Below, piece by piece: positions 52,456-63,751 of a stretch of 64,000 nt of DNA (the first letter of the stretch is position 1; each line of letters opens with the position of its first letter). Position numbers and translations under genes: made by a program. Under the pieces are notes generated by a model. It made no database searches and was not told the DNA's origin. It saw only the letters and a program-made list of their open reading frames with translations. Origin of the DNA: Vombatus ursinus (Eukaryota > Chordata > Mammalia > Diprotodontia > Vombatidae); NCBI RefSeq assembly GCF_900497805.2, contig NW_020954557.1:39287803-39351802 (forward strand). Direction: 5' to 3'.

Positions 52456-54760
52456 CAGAGAACAAAGTTAACAAGACTTGGCAAGTGATAGATATGAGAG
52501 TGGCGGTAAGGACATAAATGAGAATGAGCAATGCAGGATGACTCCTAGATGGCAAACCAGAATGCCTGAACAAATGATAGTGTACTTGGAAGAAAGAGAA
52601 ATTTTGAGGAGGAGTCCATTTAAGGGAGAAAGATAATGACTTCTGGTATGGACAAAGTGAATTTGAGATGCCTGAGAAATATCCAGGTAGAAAGGTCAAG
52701 CAGTTGGACCTGCAGGAGAGAGAAGAAAACTGGAGCTCAGAAAAGAGATAAAGCTGAATATATAAATTTGGAAATTGTATGCATAGATAGTATGGTTGAA
52801 TCCACAGGAGTTGATGAGATCATTGAAAGGAAAAGTGCAGAGAGAAAAGAGGAAAAGGCCATGGGATATACTCACATGTAGTGGTGGGACATCGATGCTG
52901 ATCCCACAAAGGAGGGTAAGAAAAATCAATCTGTCATGAACCTGAAAGAGCAGTGACTTAATAACCCAGGGAAGAGAGTGTCCAAAAGAATGGATGGTTA
53001 CAGTGCAAGAAGGTCAACAAGGATGAAGACTGAGAAAAGGCCATCATATTTAGCAATAAAGAAATCATGGCAACCTAGATCAGTTTCGTTTGAGGAGTGG
53101 AGTTCCAAGCCAGTTTCCAAAGGTTTGGAAAACTGAGTAGAAATTATGAACTGGAAACAGTCAGCATAAATAACTTTTTAAAGGCATTTCCCTATGAAAG
53201 GTACGAGACATAGAGGATGACTGCTTGAGGGGATAATAGGGTCAAGTAAAAACTTCTTAAGGATGGAGAAAAGTTAGGCACATCTGGGGGCAGAAAAGAA
53301 TGTCAACGGATAAGGAGAAGTGAAAATTTGCTGGGGATAATTGGGATAATTGAAGGAAAAAGCTCCTGGAGGAAATGGGAAGTAATGTGATCAAGAAAAC
53401 AAGTAAAAAGCAGTTGGCATTGTCGAGGAAAAAAAGCTACTTCATCCTCTGAGACTGGAGCAAAGGGGAAGAATCTCAGGGATGATGCTGAGATGATTTC
53501 AAATATGGAACTGGAGAGGAGAGCAAATTCATGATGGATAGCCAAAATTCTTTCAATGAAAATGAAGAGATGTTTTCTGCTGAGAGAGAGGGCAGAGGCA
53601 GGTAGCCTGAAACCAGAAGGTTTGAAGCTGTAGAGACTATGATAAAGATGATTAGGAAAAAGTAAAAAGGATTGGAGAGCAGCAGTGAGAGCCCAGTTGA
53701 GACTGGAAAATATAAACATTTAGTGGACCAAATCAACACAGTTGATTCCTTCCATGCTGTCAGCTCCATGAAAGCAGGAATAGAAGAGGCATATGGCAGC
53801 AAGATTCCAGGGGTGGGGTTGGGAAGGAATCCAAGGGTCAAGAACAGTGTCAAGTTGAGTTGGCTGGCTCGACTCAAGGGTTGGAATCCTGAGGGTAAAG
53901 TATAAGGCCAGAGCAGGAAACATGGCCTGAGAAATCAGTAAGGGGTAAAGTGGTGCCTGGAGGTTGTAGTGAGGATAACGGAAAAATTGGAGAGGAGTGA
54001 AACTCAGAAAGAGAAAGAAGGACAAGAATTTCAGAGTTATGGATTGCAAAGGTGTAACATAGATAGGTGATGATGAGATCAAGGGTATAACCAGCACTGT
54101 ACATGGTACAGTTAACAGAAATATTGAGTGACCAAGTCATTTTGACTATTATAAATACCCAAATTAACAACAAAGGACCAATGAAGGAAGACGCTATCTG
54201 CATCCAGAGAAAGAACTGATAAATAGAAGTATGTATAGAATGATTTTATACACACATGCACACACACATATTTGTGACTAATGGCAGCCATCTCTAGGGT
54301 GGGGGAAAAGAAAAAAAAGAAAATTACATGATAACTTTATTATATATTTAAAAGGAATAACAAGTTGTACATAATAGGTTTGTAGCTTCATGTGCAACCA
54401 TCTTTTTTAAATTCTACTATGACATGGAAATGTTTGTTTTATTTTATAAATTAAAAATAAAATAAATAAAGCAAAAAAAATGGTAGAGTTGGAGTGAAGA
54501 TGAATATAGTGAGTTGAAGAGATTTGTGGACTGGGAAACTAGTGTATTTGAGGGGATAGCAATATGTAAGCTGTAGTCCTCAAATATAAAGGGCTTGAGA
54601 TGAAGAGGAAGATTGTGAATCATATGCTGAACTTGAAAAAGGAAGGTGAATGACCTAGGCACCAGTAGATACAACTACCAGGATTTAGACAGGGTGATAC
54701 ACCTGAGAGAAATCCAAAGGAAGAGGGGTCACTGAGAGAAAGTGCAAGCAGTCTCCCCTC
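52456..54760 (-). pseudogene. L2-type LINE ORF2, reverse orientation, long but broken
   Basis: Read on the minus strand, 52640-52699 gives WIFLRHLKFTLSIP, matching L2 W(M)xxRHLKLNxSKTE after the reverse-transcriptase core. On the plus strand 'ggttgaatccacaggagttg', 'atgagatcattgaaagg', 'aaggtcaacaaggatgaaga', 'gagaaaaggccatcatattt' and 'gcagcagtgagagcccagtt' follow the antisense consensus across the RT and endonuclease parts. An L1 3' end interrupts it at 54111-54480. Many stops. Confidence 0.75.
54111..54480 (+). repeat. L1-type 3' end inserted in the antisense L2
   Basis: 'tgcatccagagaaagaactg', 'ataaatagaagtatgtatag', 'tggcagccatctctagggtg', 'aattacatgataactttatt', 'aggtttgtagcttcatgtgc', and an AAAATAAAATAAATAAA tail. 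Its last part was copied to 51102-51225. Confidence 0.75.
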
Positions 54761-55300
54761 TCCAACTGATCCTCCAGGCAGATACCAAATGGATTTTCCC
54801 ACAGTGCTAGTTTGACCACATTACTCCTCTGCTCTGAAGGCTTCATTGGCTCCCCATTACTTTTAGGATACATCCAAACTCCTCCATTTAAAGCCCTTAA
54901 TAATCCATCTCCAGCCCATCTTTCTAGGATGATTAGACATTACTCTCCCTCCAGCATCTTATTCTCCAGTAAAACCAGGCTACTTGGTACTCCTTATGCA
55001 CAACCTCTTTTGTTTCTGGAATGTTCTCTCTCATCATTTTCACTTTTTCATTTCTTGTCAAAGTTTAGCACAATTGCTACCTCCTTCAAAAGGCCTTTCC
55101 TGATTTCTCTGGTTGCACATTTCTTTTTCACATTATTTCCTATATCTACTCATCTGTAAAGATGTTGTATCCTCCTAATAGAACGTCTGCTCCCTGGGGA
55201 CAGTGACTGTCACATTTTCCTATTTGTATCCCTCCTTATTCCCTAGGTAGCTCAATGCCTCATGCAGAATAAACATTTAATAAATTCTTGTTGATTGATT
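54748..55300 (+). repeat. L2-type LINE 3' region
   Basis: 'ctccaactgatcctccaggc', 'gaaggcttcattggctcccc', 'cttttaggatacatccaaac', 'cctttcctgatttctctgg', 'acgtctgctccctggggaca', and an 'aataaacatttaataaattc' TTGATTGATTGA end. A plus frame at 54812-55159 keeps the ORF2 C-terminal flavour (GSPLLLGYIQTPPFKALNNP). Confidence 0.85.
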
Positions 55301-55544
55301 GATAATAATTAATAAGCATCTGGAACCAAATGCTATCTTTGTGTATATACAACTCTTAATGAAGGAGCAGTTTGGGTGGACAGAAAGCTCCATGGGAATT
55401 AGTATGCTATCTCAGCCAAAACCAAAACTAAAATGGTTTTGGAATGAATTAAGAGAGGGCATACCATGCGGGAATAAGGAAATAAGTCTCTTTCACTTTT
55501 CTTTGGACAGACCCTATGCAGATAGAAAGAATTCTGCTCAGTCT

Positions 55545-56165
55545 TCTTTACAGGATGATCATAATCCATATCCCACTCTTTATGTACAGCCCAGGGCTCT
55601 ATCCTGGCCCCTTTCCTCTTTTTTCCTTGTACTTCCTCCTTGGCAGTGTCATCATCTTCTACCAATTCAACTAGACTATCTATTCAGATCATTCCCAAAT
55701 TCAAATATCTAACTCCAGCTTTCATCTCTCTCCTGAGCCCCAGTTCTGCATCTGCAGATGTCTACTTGACCTCTCCATCTGGATGTTTCCTCACATCTCA
55801 AACTCAAAACTGTCTAAAACAGAGCTGATAATCTTTCCTCCTAAATACACTCTTCCTCCTAACCTCCCTATATCTGTCAAGGGCATCTCATTCCTTCAGG
55901 CACCCAGATCTGCAACCTAGAAGGAACCTTTCACTCTTCAATCTCAGTCCCTCTTCTCCATATCCAACCACTTCTTATCAATTCTGCTTTGTCAACATTT
56001 TTCACATGTATCTCCATCCACATTCTACCCAACCCCATCCAGGCTTTTATAACTTCCCACCTGAACTGCTGCAATAATCTCCTAATTGGTCTTTCTATAT
56101 TTAGTCTCTCCTTTTTTCTAATCAATCCTCTACCATAAATATAACCAAAATAGAACTAACTTGCA
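55545..56165 (+). pseudogene. L2-type LINE ORF2 (reverse transcriptase end), broken
   Basis: The frame ending at 55712 contains QPRALSWPLSSFFLVLP, close to the L2 PQGSVLGPLLFSLYT motif before the YADD catalytic region. Downstream 'ctctatctggatgtt'-type sequence, 'aactcaaaactgtctaaaac' and 'agagctgataatctttcc' match the HLKLNMSKTELIIF segment. 'ctgctgcaataatctcctaa' matches LDYCNSLL. Different copy from its neighbour at 54748. Confidence 0.8.
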
Positions 56166-56185
56166 CGTGGACCTTTTGCATCACA

Positions 56186-56189
56186 CACG

Positions 56190-56230
<41 letters not shown>
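56186..56230. repeat. (CA)n microsatellite
   Basis: About 20 CA units after a CGTATACA start. Confidence 0.97.
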
Positions 56231-56234
<4 letters not shown>

Positions 56235-56344
56235 ATGCCACTTCTCATTTGAAAATAGCCTAGGTTCTCTTGGGTTTTTATCATAGGACTCCTGTAACTA
56301 ATTCATTTAGATAAAATCTTAGAACAATATATATATATATAAGT

Positions 56345-56450
56345 AGTTATAAGATAATAGTTCTAGGGCTAAAAGGGACATCAGAGGACATTTAGTCCAA
56401 CTCCTTCATTTTATAGTTGAGGAATCTAAGGTTCAGGAAGATTAAATGGG
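56345..56450 (-). repeat. MIR-like fragment, reverse orientation
   Basis: 'ctagggctaaaagggacatc', 'ctccttcattttatagttga', 'ggaatctaaggttcagga'. Confidence 0.7.
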
Positions 56451-58261
56451 ATTTTTCCTTTGCCTTTTAAGAAACTGAAGTACTCTTCATGATTTTTTTC
56501 TCAACCCACACTCTATCTTGGATTTCTAGAGATATAGAGTAGAATGGAGGATGTCCATAGCTTGGCAATAACTAAGTTCTAAAATTGCAATCCCATTTCC
56601 ATTCAACATTTTTAATGGCACCTTAGTCTTACTTCTATACTTTAAGGATCTATAATTTCATCAGTGTGAATATACCCTCCATGGATGAAGATCACAACCC
56701 CTCCTTGCATTCATTTTTTATTAGATTCTTATGAGTTGTTGTGATTAAGAGTTATCACCTGACAGGTATCCTTCACGTGATTAGACTCTCGGAATTTAGT
56801 TCAACTGGTACTTGGACAAAGTATACAATTCACTGCCTGGACTGTACTTGAGTATTATCTAGTTTGGTAGGATCATTCAAAGCTTGTGCTCTGCTGGCAT
56901 AGTATTGGAAAACCCAGTGTCATTTCTGTAACACCATGAGGGATTAGAATAAATCTCTACATTAATTAGTTCATCCATTCATCAATCCATCTGTCTATCC
57001 ATCCATTTGTCCATGCATTCAACAAATTATTATGAAGCATGCCACTTTAGTAGGCACTAAGAAAGACATAAAGAAAAGTCAGACATAATCCTTCACTTTC
57101 CTATGTAAATTCTGTTGGTCTTCAAATATGCCCTTTAATAAATACTCTAATCTTTCTTATAAAGGAAAAGCTTGAAAGGTGCATAGTAAGATTAAATTAA
57201 TGTAGGAAAATATTTAGAAAATAATTTAGAAAAATGGATCACACACTGGATTATATCATTCTGATTACCTAAATGAATTTGTGAGGTCTTCAAAGGGCAC
57301 TGTTAATTTCCTTTGTAATGTATGGAACCAAATCCATTTGACAACAGTAAAATAGGATATTGCCAATGGGCATAATGTATTTTCTTTAATTTGATAATTT
57401 TTACAGGCTGGAACACAGCATTGTTTTCCTTAAACTTGGCTCTGATTCAACATTAAACATTGTTTTCTTTCTTTTGGGTCTTCCTGTCCCTAATTTTCCC
57501 TCTGCAATGTGAAAACACCACAATCTAAGGCAGATGTCTTCATCTCCATGGAATGCTTTTAAACTTAATGAAGAGTTGTAATAAATCAGTGTTTCAATCT
57601 GCTTTCCATCATCATCACATACATACTTTTTTGAGGAATTAATCTCCTCTGAGGTTATTAGAAATAATTAGGACAAGCTAGAACCTATAGTTATTAATTT
57701 GTGATGAGGGTAGAATGGCTATTTGTTTAGTTAACTTTTAAATGCAGACAAGTTATCTTGTCCACATCTAAAACAATTTGGTTCTTGGACAAAACAGTGA
57801 AAAGCCTTTCTAGCAGAACACAAGTTGGCATTCCAAGACTTAAAATTAGCCTAAGCTATCAATAATAAGGATTTTTAAGTGTGCTTAGGTAATGAAAAAA
57901 AGCAGTGTGGCACCATGTAGATTACACACACAACCCATGTAGATTTTATCAATCCATGCTGTAAATATAATAGGAACCACAGAACATTCCTTTCCCCGTT
58001 TAATATGTTCATGTTAGGATTTACCTTTTCATGGACAAGTGGATTGTTACATATTAACATTTCACCTTTAATACTTTCTATTATTTATATTTTAGGCCAC
58101 CCAGTATAATTCACAAATAATGACTTCTTGGCTACATGAGCAATGCACAGTATATTATTAGAATGTATTAGTCTGAAAGTTGGAAAATTAATACCATGAG
58201 CAAAACATTCTGCAAAACCTCAGCAAAACAGGTGTGGCCTAAGTTTTTATAAGATGTCTTC
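56451..58261. other. Mostly unique AT-rich DNA
   Basis: Only two weak items: an (ATCC)n-like run at 56969-57020 and an antisense L2/L3 tail at about 57020-57100 ('agtaggcactaagaaagaca'). 57130-58250 shows no repeat. Confidence 0.45.
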
Positions 58262-58372
58262 CTAGACAGTAAGCTCCTCAAAAGCACAGACCATGCCACC
58301 TGGTATCTCCCCCATCTCCTAGGACAATTCATCTAATACAGCAGATGCTTAATATATGTTGGCTAAATAATT
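58262..58372 (+). repeat. L2/L3-type 3' end
   Basis: 'tagacagtaagctcctcaaa', 'gcagatgcttaatatatgtt', 'ggctaaat'. Confidence 0.75.
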
Positions 58373-59345
58373 TCATGACATCTTGCCATCTTGTGGAAGA
58401 GAGACAAAATCTTAAGATGGAAAAACAGGGTAGGAAAATTCCATCGCTATTTCTCTTGTAAATTAAGATGGGCCTAGGATTTATGCTGTAACCCTCAACT
58501 AATAGTGGGTGATTCTGTGGAGGCTTGATTGGTTAGAATTGCTTTTTCAATTTCCCAGGCTAATAGAAATTGGGCTGATGGTGACATCCATAAGGACATT
58601 CTTCAAGGACGCCTAACCTCCTTGACTCCCAAATGTTTGAAAAGCTGTTTCTGACTTCCAATGAATCAAAACTACTCATTCACCTTTTAAGCGGCAGTAA
58701 AATTTCATGCATGAAACACTGGATGGGAAATCAGTAGACCTGTGCAGTAACCGCAACTCCCCCTTCTTAGTGGAGCAGGGCTAGACCATTTCAGCCAAAT
58801 GAAATTCTGCCAGACTGGTCCTTCCTCCCACCTGGGGAAATGAATGAGGTGGTTACTGAAGGGGCCCTATTCTTCACTGAAGAGACCAGGCTTATCACTA
58901 GTCTGTTATTCAATACATTGATAGGTACACTTTGAACTCACTGATCCCCCTTGAGCTCTATCTCCAAGAACAACAGGAATTTGGAAGTCAAGTCTATAGT
59001 GTTGGTTACAATGGGTATATTCATCTATATGCTGGTCATTTTCCCCACTGAAGTTATCAAATTAAAGAAAATACATTACACCCATTAGCAATGATCATAT
59101 TTGGCATGACCATATTTGTATATTAGGAAGATTAATCTAATAATGGCACAGTAAATGGGGATGGGCAGAAAACAGGAATTTGACACTGAGTGACCAGTTA
59201 AGAGGTTCTGGCAATAATGTAAGGTAAGATGTAACGAAACCCAGTATAATGCCATAACTTTAGTATTAAAGTATAGCATTGGAGTTAGTCACACCCACTT
59301 TCATTCTAATTTTGCATAGTATTCAGGTGGGAGGAAGGAGAGAAA
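58373..59345. other. Unique non-coding DNA
   Basis: No repeat recognised over almost 1 kb. Confidence 0.4.
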
Positions 59346-59565
59346 AGGCAGCATGGTATAGTAGTTAGAGCTCTGGATTTGGAATCAGGAAGAACTGGGT
59401 TCACATCCAGCCTCAGATAGCTGTATGATCCTCCACAACTCACTCAACCTCCTGGGAGCCTCTGATTCTTCATCTGTAAAATGGGTTTGGTGATATTAGC
59501 ATCTACCTCCAAGGGTTGTTATGAGGAAGAAATAAATAATCTGAGCTATTATTGTTATTACCAAT
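59346..59565 (+). repeat. MIR-like CORE-SINE, near full length
   Basis: 'ggcagcatggtatagtagtt', 'aggaagaactgggttcacat', 'cttcatctgtaaaatgggtt', 'acctccaagggttgttatga', ends in ATT-rich sequence. Confidence 0.85.
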
Positions 59566-59784
59566 TAGAATGTCTTTAATGATTGCTCTTGAGTACTGAG
59601 ACATCAATTTACAAAGTATCTAAGGAAAAGAAAGATACTCAAGTTGCAGAAATTTCCCAGACCTTGTGAATACCAAAATATGACCAAGGGAAAATGAACA
59701 ACTAATAAACTATTTGCCTATTTCTCCACCTCAATAAATTTTTATAGGAATATCCACACACATCCTTCATGAGGGCATGGCTTG

Positions 59785-60055
59785 CAGCACTTCTTAAACT
59801 GTGAAAAATTTGGCAAGAGTAAAAGGTTTTTGAACGCACAATGACCAAATATAATTCAAAATCAAACACTTAATAAATCCGAGGTGTTTCTGGCAGTGCT
59901 CCCCCGTGTTGCATTGCACCACTTCACTACAGCCTTGGTTCTGAGCATACAACATGCACACTTTGCACTGCACATGCCATCACGCCACACAACACCAACG
60001 AACACTGCTGAAACACAGAAAGGGGTCACAAATAGAAAAAGTTTAAGAAGCCCTG
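59785..60055. mobile_element. hAT-type non-autonomous element
   Basis: Left end 'cagcacttcttaaactgtga'; right end 'aaaagtttaagaagccctg', whose complement is 'cagggcttcttaaacttt'. Typical hAT termini with an old, diverged interior. Confidence 0.8.
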
Positions 60056-60499
60056 GCTTAGGCGCTGGAGAGCTGGCCTTGGGGGTTAGGACAACCCACC
60101 TTTAACATACTGGTTGTATGACTCAGGTCAATGAAATCATAGTTCCCACTTCAAATATAGCCTCTATTCATGCAGGTTCTTCCAAGAGATACTCCATAGT
60201 AGACCAGCAAACAACACATAATTGTCTCTACCAACACATAATTGCCTGAAAGGTATAGGGAATGCAAAATATAATTATGATTAAATGTCTCTTGACTATT
60301 AAAAAAAAAGCTTTTTTATTCAATAGAGGAAAAGTCCACTAACACCCTCTACAACAAGGTTTCTCTCACATACACATCAAAATTTCTTGAAAATATAATA
60401 GTGATAATTTTATTTGATGACCACCTGATTATTTATATTAGGAGAGTCATAAAACATAGAGACATTATCAAAAGTGTCACAGAGCACATGTATAACTTA
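60056..60499. other. Unique non-coding DNA
   Basis: No repeat recognised except an A run at 60301. Confidence 0.35.
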
Positions 60500-60645
60500 A
60501 ATCTGATTGCTTACAGTCTCAGGGAGGGGTGGAGGGAGGGAGGAAAGGAGGTATAGAATTTGGAACTCAAAACTTTTTTAAAAAATATTTTAAAATTGTT
60601 ATAATATGTAATTGGGGGAAAATAAAATATATATTAAAAAAAGAA
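60500..60645 (+). repeat. L1 3' end
   Basis: GA/GGAGG-rich run, 'tagaatttggaactcaaaac', 'aatatgtaattgggggaaaa', 'taaaatatatatt' and an A-rich tail. Confidence 0.88.
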
Positions 60646-60699
60646 AAGAAAAAAGTGTCACAGAGGTTATGCCATGTGGTGGCCAAGTTGAATTGAAAT

Positions 60700-60893
60700 T
60701 CCTTATAGATGGTCAGGACCTTCAATTGCTCCTACTTACAGATGGCATTGTTATGTGACAGAAGGTGAAAGAGCCTCTTGGGCAAGATCCCTACCACTCA
60801 AAAGAGTTTGGCATAACCATCCACACAGAAAAAGTCAAATGGATGAAAAATGTTTATTGTTCAGATTTGGGCATCCAATTAGATGAGCGATCT
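60700..60893 (+). pseudogene. RTE-type LINE reverse transcriptase fragment
   Basis: 60738 onward reads LLLTDGIVM, a decayed form of the catalytic L(R)FADDIVL motif. The later frame (60765-60893) gives FGITIHTEKVKWMKNVYCSD and then LGIQLDE. This matches the RTE/BovB pattern GL.I.T.KTKWMKN.YC....IQLDG that follows the FADD motif. A frameshift separates the two. RTE LINEs supply the machinery for the RTE-tailed SINEs seen throughout the window. Confidence 0.8.
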
Positions 60894-60904
60894 AAAAAAA
60901 AAAA

Positions 60905-61025
60905 ATGTTCTTTCTGCCTCCAGTCTCTCCTTGCTCCCACCTATCTTTTATACAACTGCCAAATTAATCATATCATCCCACAGCTCAAGAAACAACAGTG
61001 ACTCTCAACTGCCTCCAAGATAAAA
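60905..61025 (+). repeat. L2-type LINE fragment
   Basis: 'tctgcctccagtctctcctt', 'tatacaactgccaaattaat', 'ccacagctcaagaaacaaca', 'actgcctccaagataaaata': the L2 segment after LDYCNSLL. Confidence 0.8.
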
Positions 61026-61134
61026 TATAAGTGACTTGCCTAGGGTCAGACAGCTCTATGAGTGTCTGAGTCAAAATTTGGATTCAGGTCTTCTTGATTG
61101 TCCACCCTATCCACAAAGCCACCCAACTGCCTCA
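61026..61134 (-). mobile_element. tRNA-derived SINE, head part only, reverse orientation
   Basis: 'agtgacttgcctagggtcag', 'gattcaggtcttcttgattg', 'ccaccctatccacaaagcca'. Confidence 0.75.
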
Positions 61135-62232
61135 AAGTTTATTGATAGGAATAAAAACCCACTCCTCTTAAATGAATTGAAACTGAATAGATTGGGTACT
61201 TAGGTATGGCTCAGTCATTGAGATACTGATCTTTTGTAAGATCGTTATATTGGGTAGGGACATTACAGGTGAACTTCTGAACTAACTCACTGTGCTATGG
61301 TCTCAAAGCCACTCTCTCTACCCTTGGGTGGGCCGTGATGGGGGGGGTGGCCACTCTCGGGTAAAGGTGGGTTTTCCTCAAATAACACTCTAATAAGCAT
61401 AAGAAAGACTTTTATCCTGATGTGATGTATTTTACAGAGTAAGCCTTTGACATTAGGCAAGTCAAAAATAAAGACTTAACTTAAAAAATTAAGTATTTAT
61501 AAAGCTTTTATGGAATCCGAAACCAATCGTATTTGTCTAAGTTAGGAAGAGTTATATGACGTGTAATAAATTGCCTATTTAAACTTAAGAGGTGGTTTGG
61601 ATGATTGGATATGCTTTAGAACGCACTATAATTTAGGGGCATGGATTCTTTTACAAAAGAAAGAAGCAGCCTGAGGAAAGGGGAGGGGGGGAAGCCTTTG
61701 AGGAATTAACTTCGGAATGCCTACTGAACCAACCCACCTTTTGTAGTTTATATTCAAATCCATAGGCTAAAAGGTTCCCAAGTGTCTCGCCTATTAGTGC
61801 CTGACAACTCTAGTTTATGGGCTGCCTTGGGCTAAGCCTGCTTCTGTCAATGATTTTGGAGGAATATAGCCAACTTTCAGGTTCATTTTTGGGTTATGAG
61901 ATTTACATGTTTTATAGATCTACCAGTTGGCTAGATGCTTTTATTAGCATGGTTTCTTTTGTGGTCAGTAAACCATATCAGCTCTGCTGGTCTGATGCCC
62001 AGGACTTTTCACACTAAATTACTCACATGACCTCACTGTGGGGAAGAGGAGTAGTTAAAGACCACCTATTTGCTCTGTGTACCTCAACTTTCAATTTAGG
62101 TACCACTCAAATAGTTCAGTTAATGATGTGCTGTCCTACTAGGAAGAGATACTTGGATAACTCAGAACAAGGCCATGGAACTACTAATTCCTCTGTTATT
62201 CTGAAATTGCAACGTTAACCATATTTTACTTA
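61135..62232. other. Unique non-coding DNA
   Basis: No repeat recognised over 1.1 kb; short G runs at 61339 and 61683. The composition differs from the SINE-rich flanks, but no gene or LTR structure is evident. Confidence 0.4.
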
Positions 62233-62476
62233 AAGGGGTAGCTAGGTGGTACAGTGGATAGAGAGCAGGGCCTGGCATCAGGAGAACTCCTAAGTGCAAA
62301 TCTAGCCTCAGACGCTAACTAGTTGTGTGACTCTGAGCAAGACACTTAACCCTGTTTGCCTCAGTTTCCTCATCTGTAAAATGAGCTGCAGAAGGAAATG
62401 GCAAACTTTGCCAAGAAAACCCCAAATGGGGTCAGTAAGAGTCAGACACAACTGAAATGACTGACTGACAACAACA
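62233..62476 (+). mobile_element. RTE-tailed SINE
   Basis: 'aggggtagctaggtggtaca', 'gtggatagagagcagggcct', 'cctcatctgtaaaatgagct', 'aaaccccaaatggggtcagt', 'gagtcagacacaactgaaat', ends 'gacaacaacac'. Confidence 0.95.
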
Positions 62477-62592
62477 CAAAGAAAAATGAGATTTTTCTTA
62501 ATCTATCTTCCCCATGTTCACATGAACTCTTCTCCACTTTGGAAAAATATTTGCCTTTCTCTCAGGACCAATTGCCCTGTGTTCAAATGCTG

Positions 62593-62968
62593 TGACAGGC
62601 AGCATGGAATATAAGGTAGAGGGCTGCCCTTTGAGTTGGGAAGACTTGGGTTCAAGATTTGCCTCTGATGTATTTGCCTTATAGTATCCCAGACAGCCTT
62701 TTAAGACTGTAAGTATAAGATGCCCATCTGCATTGGTAGAAGTCTCCTCATCCAGAGTTCCTCACACCATTGTTGTCAAACTCAAATAAAAACAAATCTC
62801 TGCTGACTTCAGGGTCTTGTTGACTTAGAAAACCACAAATTAACATTATCTGTGTTGTATTTTTATTTCTTTTGTTAAACATTTCCCAATTACTTTAAAA
62901 ACTGGTTTCATACTGGGAGTTCCAGAGATTTTGACACCTCTACCTTTCACCAATAAAATTACAGGCCC
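62593..62968 (+). mobile_element. MAR1-like CORE-SINE, split by a hAT element
   Basis: 'gggaagacttgggttcaaga', 'gcccatctgcattggtagaa', 'gtctcctcatccagagttcc', then the hAT element, then 'caataaaattacaggccc'. Same 3' end as at 13243. Confidence 0.75.
62768..62942. mobile_element. hAT-type non-autonomous element
   Basis: Starts 'cattgttgtcaaactcaaat', passes 'gacttagaaaaccacaaatt' and 'tatttctttt', ends 'attttgacacctcta'. Flanks cctcacac / cctttcac match in 6 of 8. Same family as 30205. Confidence 0.82.
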
Positions 62969-62974
62969 CATTAG

Positions 62975-63160
62975 AAAGAATATATGTATGTATGTATGTA
63001 TCTATAAATATATGTGTATACACATATATGTAGAGAGAAATAGAATATACATATATAAACATATGTATATGTGCATGTGTATATATGTATATATATGTAT
63101 GTGTGTATATAGTAAGTGTGGGGGGCATATGCATATATACACATACATATGTTTCTTTGC
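62975..63160. repeat. (TATG)n and TA/TG/CA microsatellite
   Basis: (TATG)n at 62983-63002, then mixed TA, TG and CA units to about 63155. Tyr/Ile/His/Cys frames are artefacts. Confidence 0.93.
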
Positions 63161-63751
63161 TTTTTTTCCTAAATACATTAAATGTCCAAGCAATTAAAAA
63201 AAAAAAACAAACCCACCACTCCATGCAGTTTGCTGAGGATATAAAGGTGTAGTCTCATCTCTTTGAACCATTGTTTGAAAAGAGTTGTTAACAGGGTATC
63301 ATCCTTCAGGGCATCCAGTTCAATTTCCAAAGGAATTTTTTGTGGTTGTAGAATGTCAGGGTCATTTTCACTTACTCATGAGCTCAAGTCATTCTATTCT
63401 GCAGAGAAGTTGCATTCCTTTGCAGCTGTATCAACCAGAAGTGTCTTGATCCCAAGAAATACTGAAGAAAACAGAACTGTGAAACCACCCAGCATGATTT
63501 TTCCCCAGCATACACTAAAACATGGTGTTCAGAATACTACATAGTATCAAAAAGAGTGAAAACAAAAAGCTAATCACAGACCACCCCCCTCTCCACAGGC
63601 CTAGGAAAGCCCTCTATGCCTGGTCTGTTGTTGTTGTTGTTTTAATCATAAACAGCCCAATTTATATACACATACATATGTGTATATGTCTGCCCCAAGC
63701 CTATCCTACTGTTCTTGCCAAACAGCTGTGCACCTTAAGTTACGATGTATG
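63161..63751. other. Unique non-coding DNA
   Basis: No repeat recognised apart from (GTT)n at 63626-63643. The two plus-strand frames (63263-63544 and 63522-63752) have no family signature. Confidence 0.4.

Noticed and set aside
50776-52699. Two near-identical minus-strand frames (about 100 shared codons), considered as a duplicated gene
   Set aside because: The shared peptide is decayed L2 ORF2 read on the minus strand; the identity comes from the compound duplication, not from a gene family.
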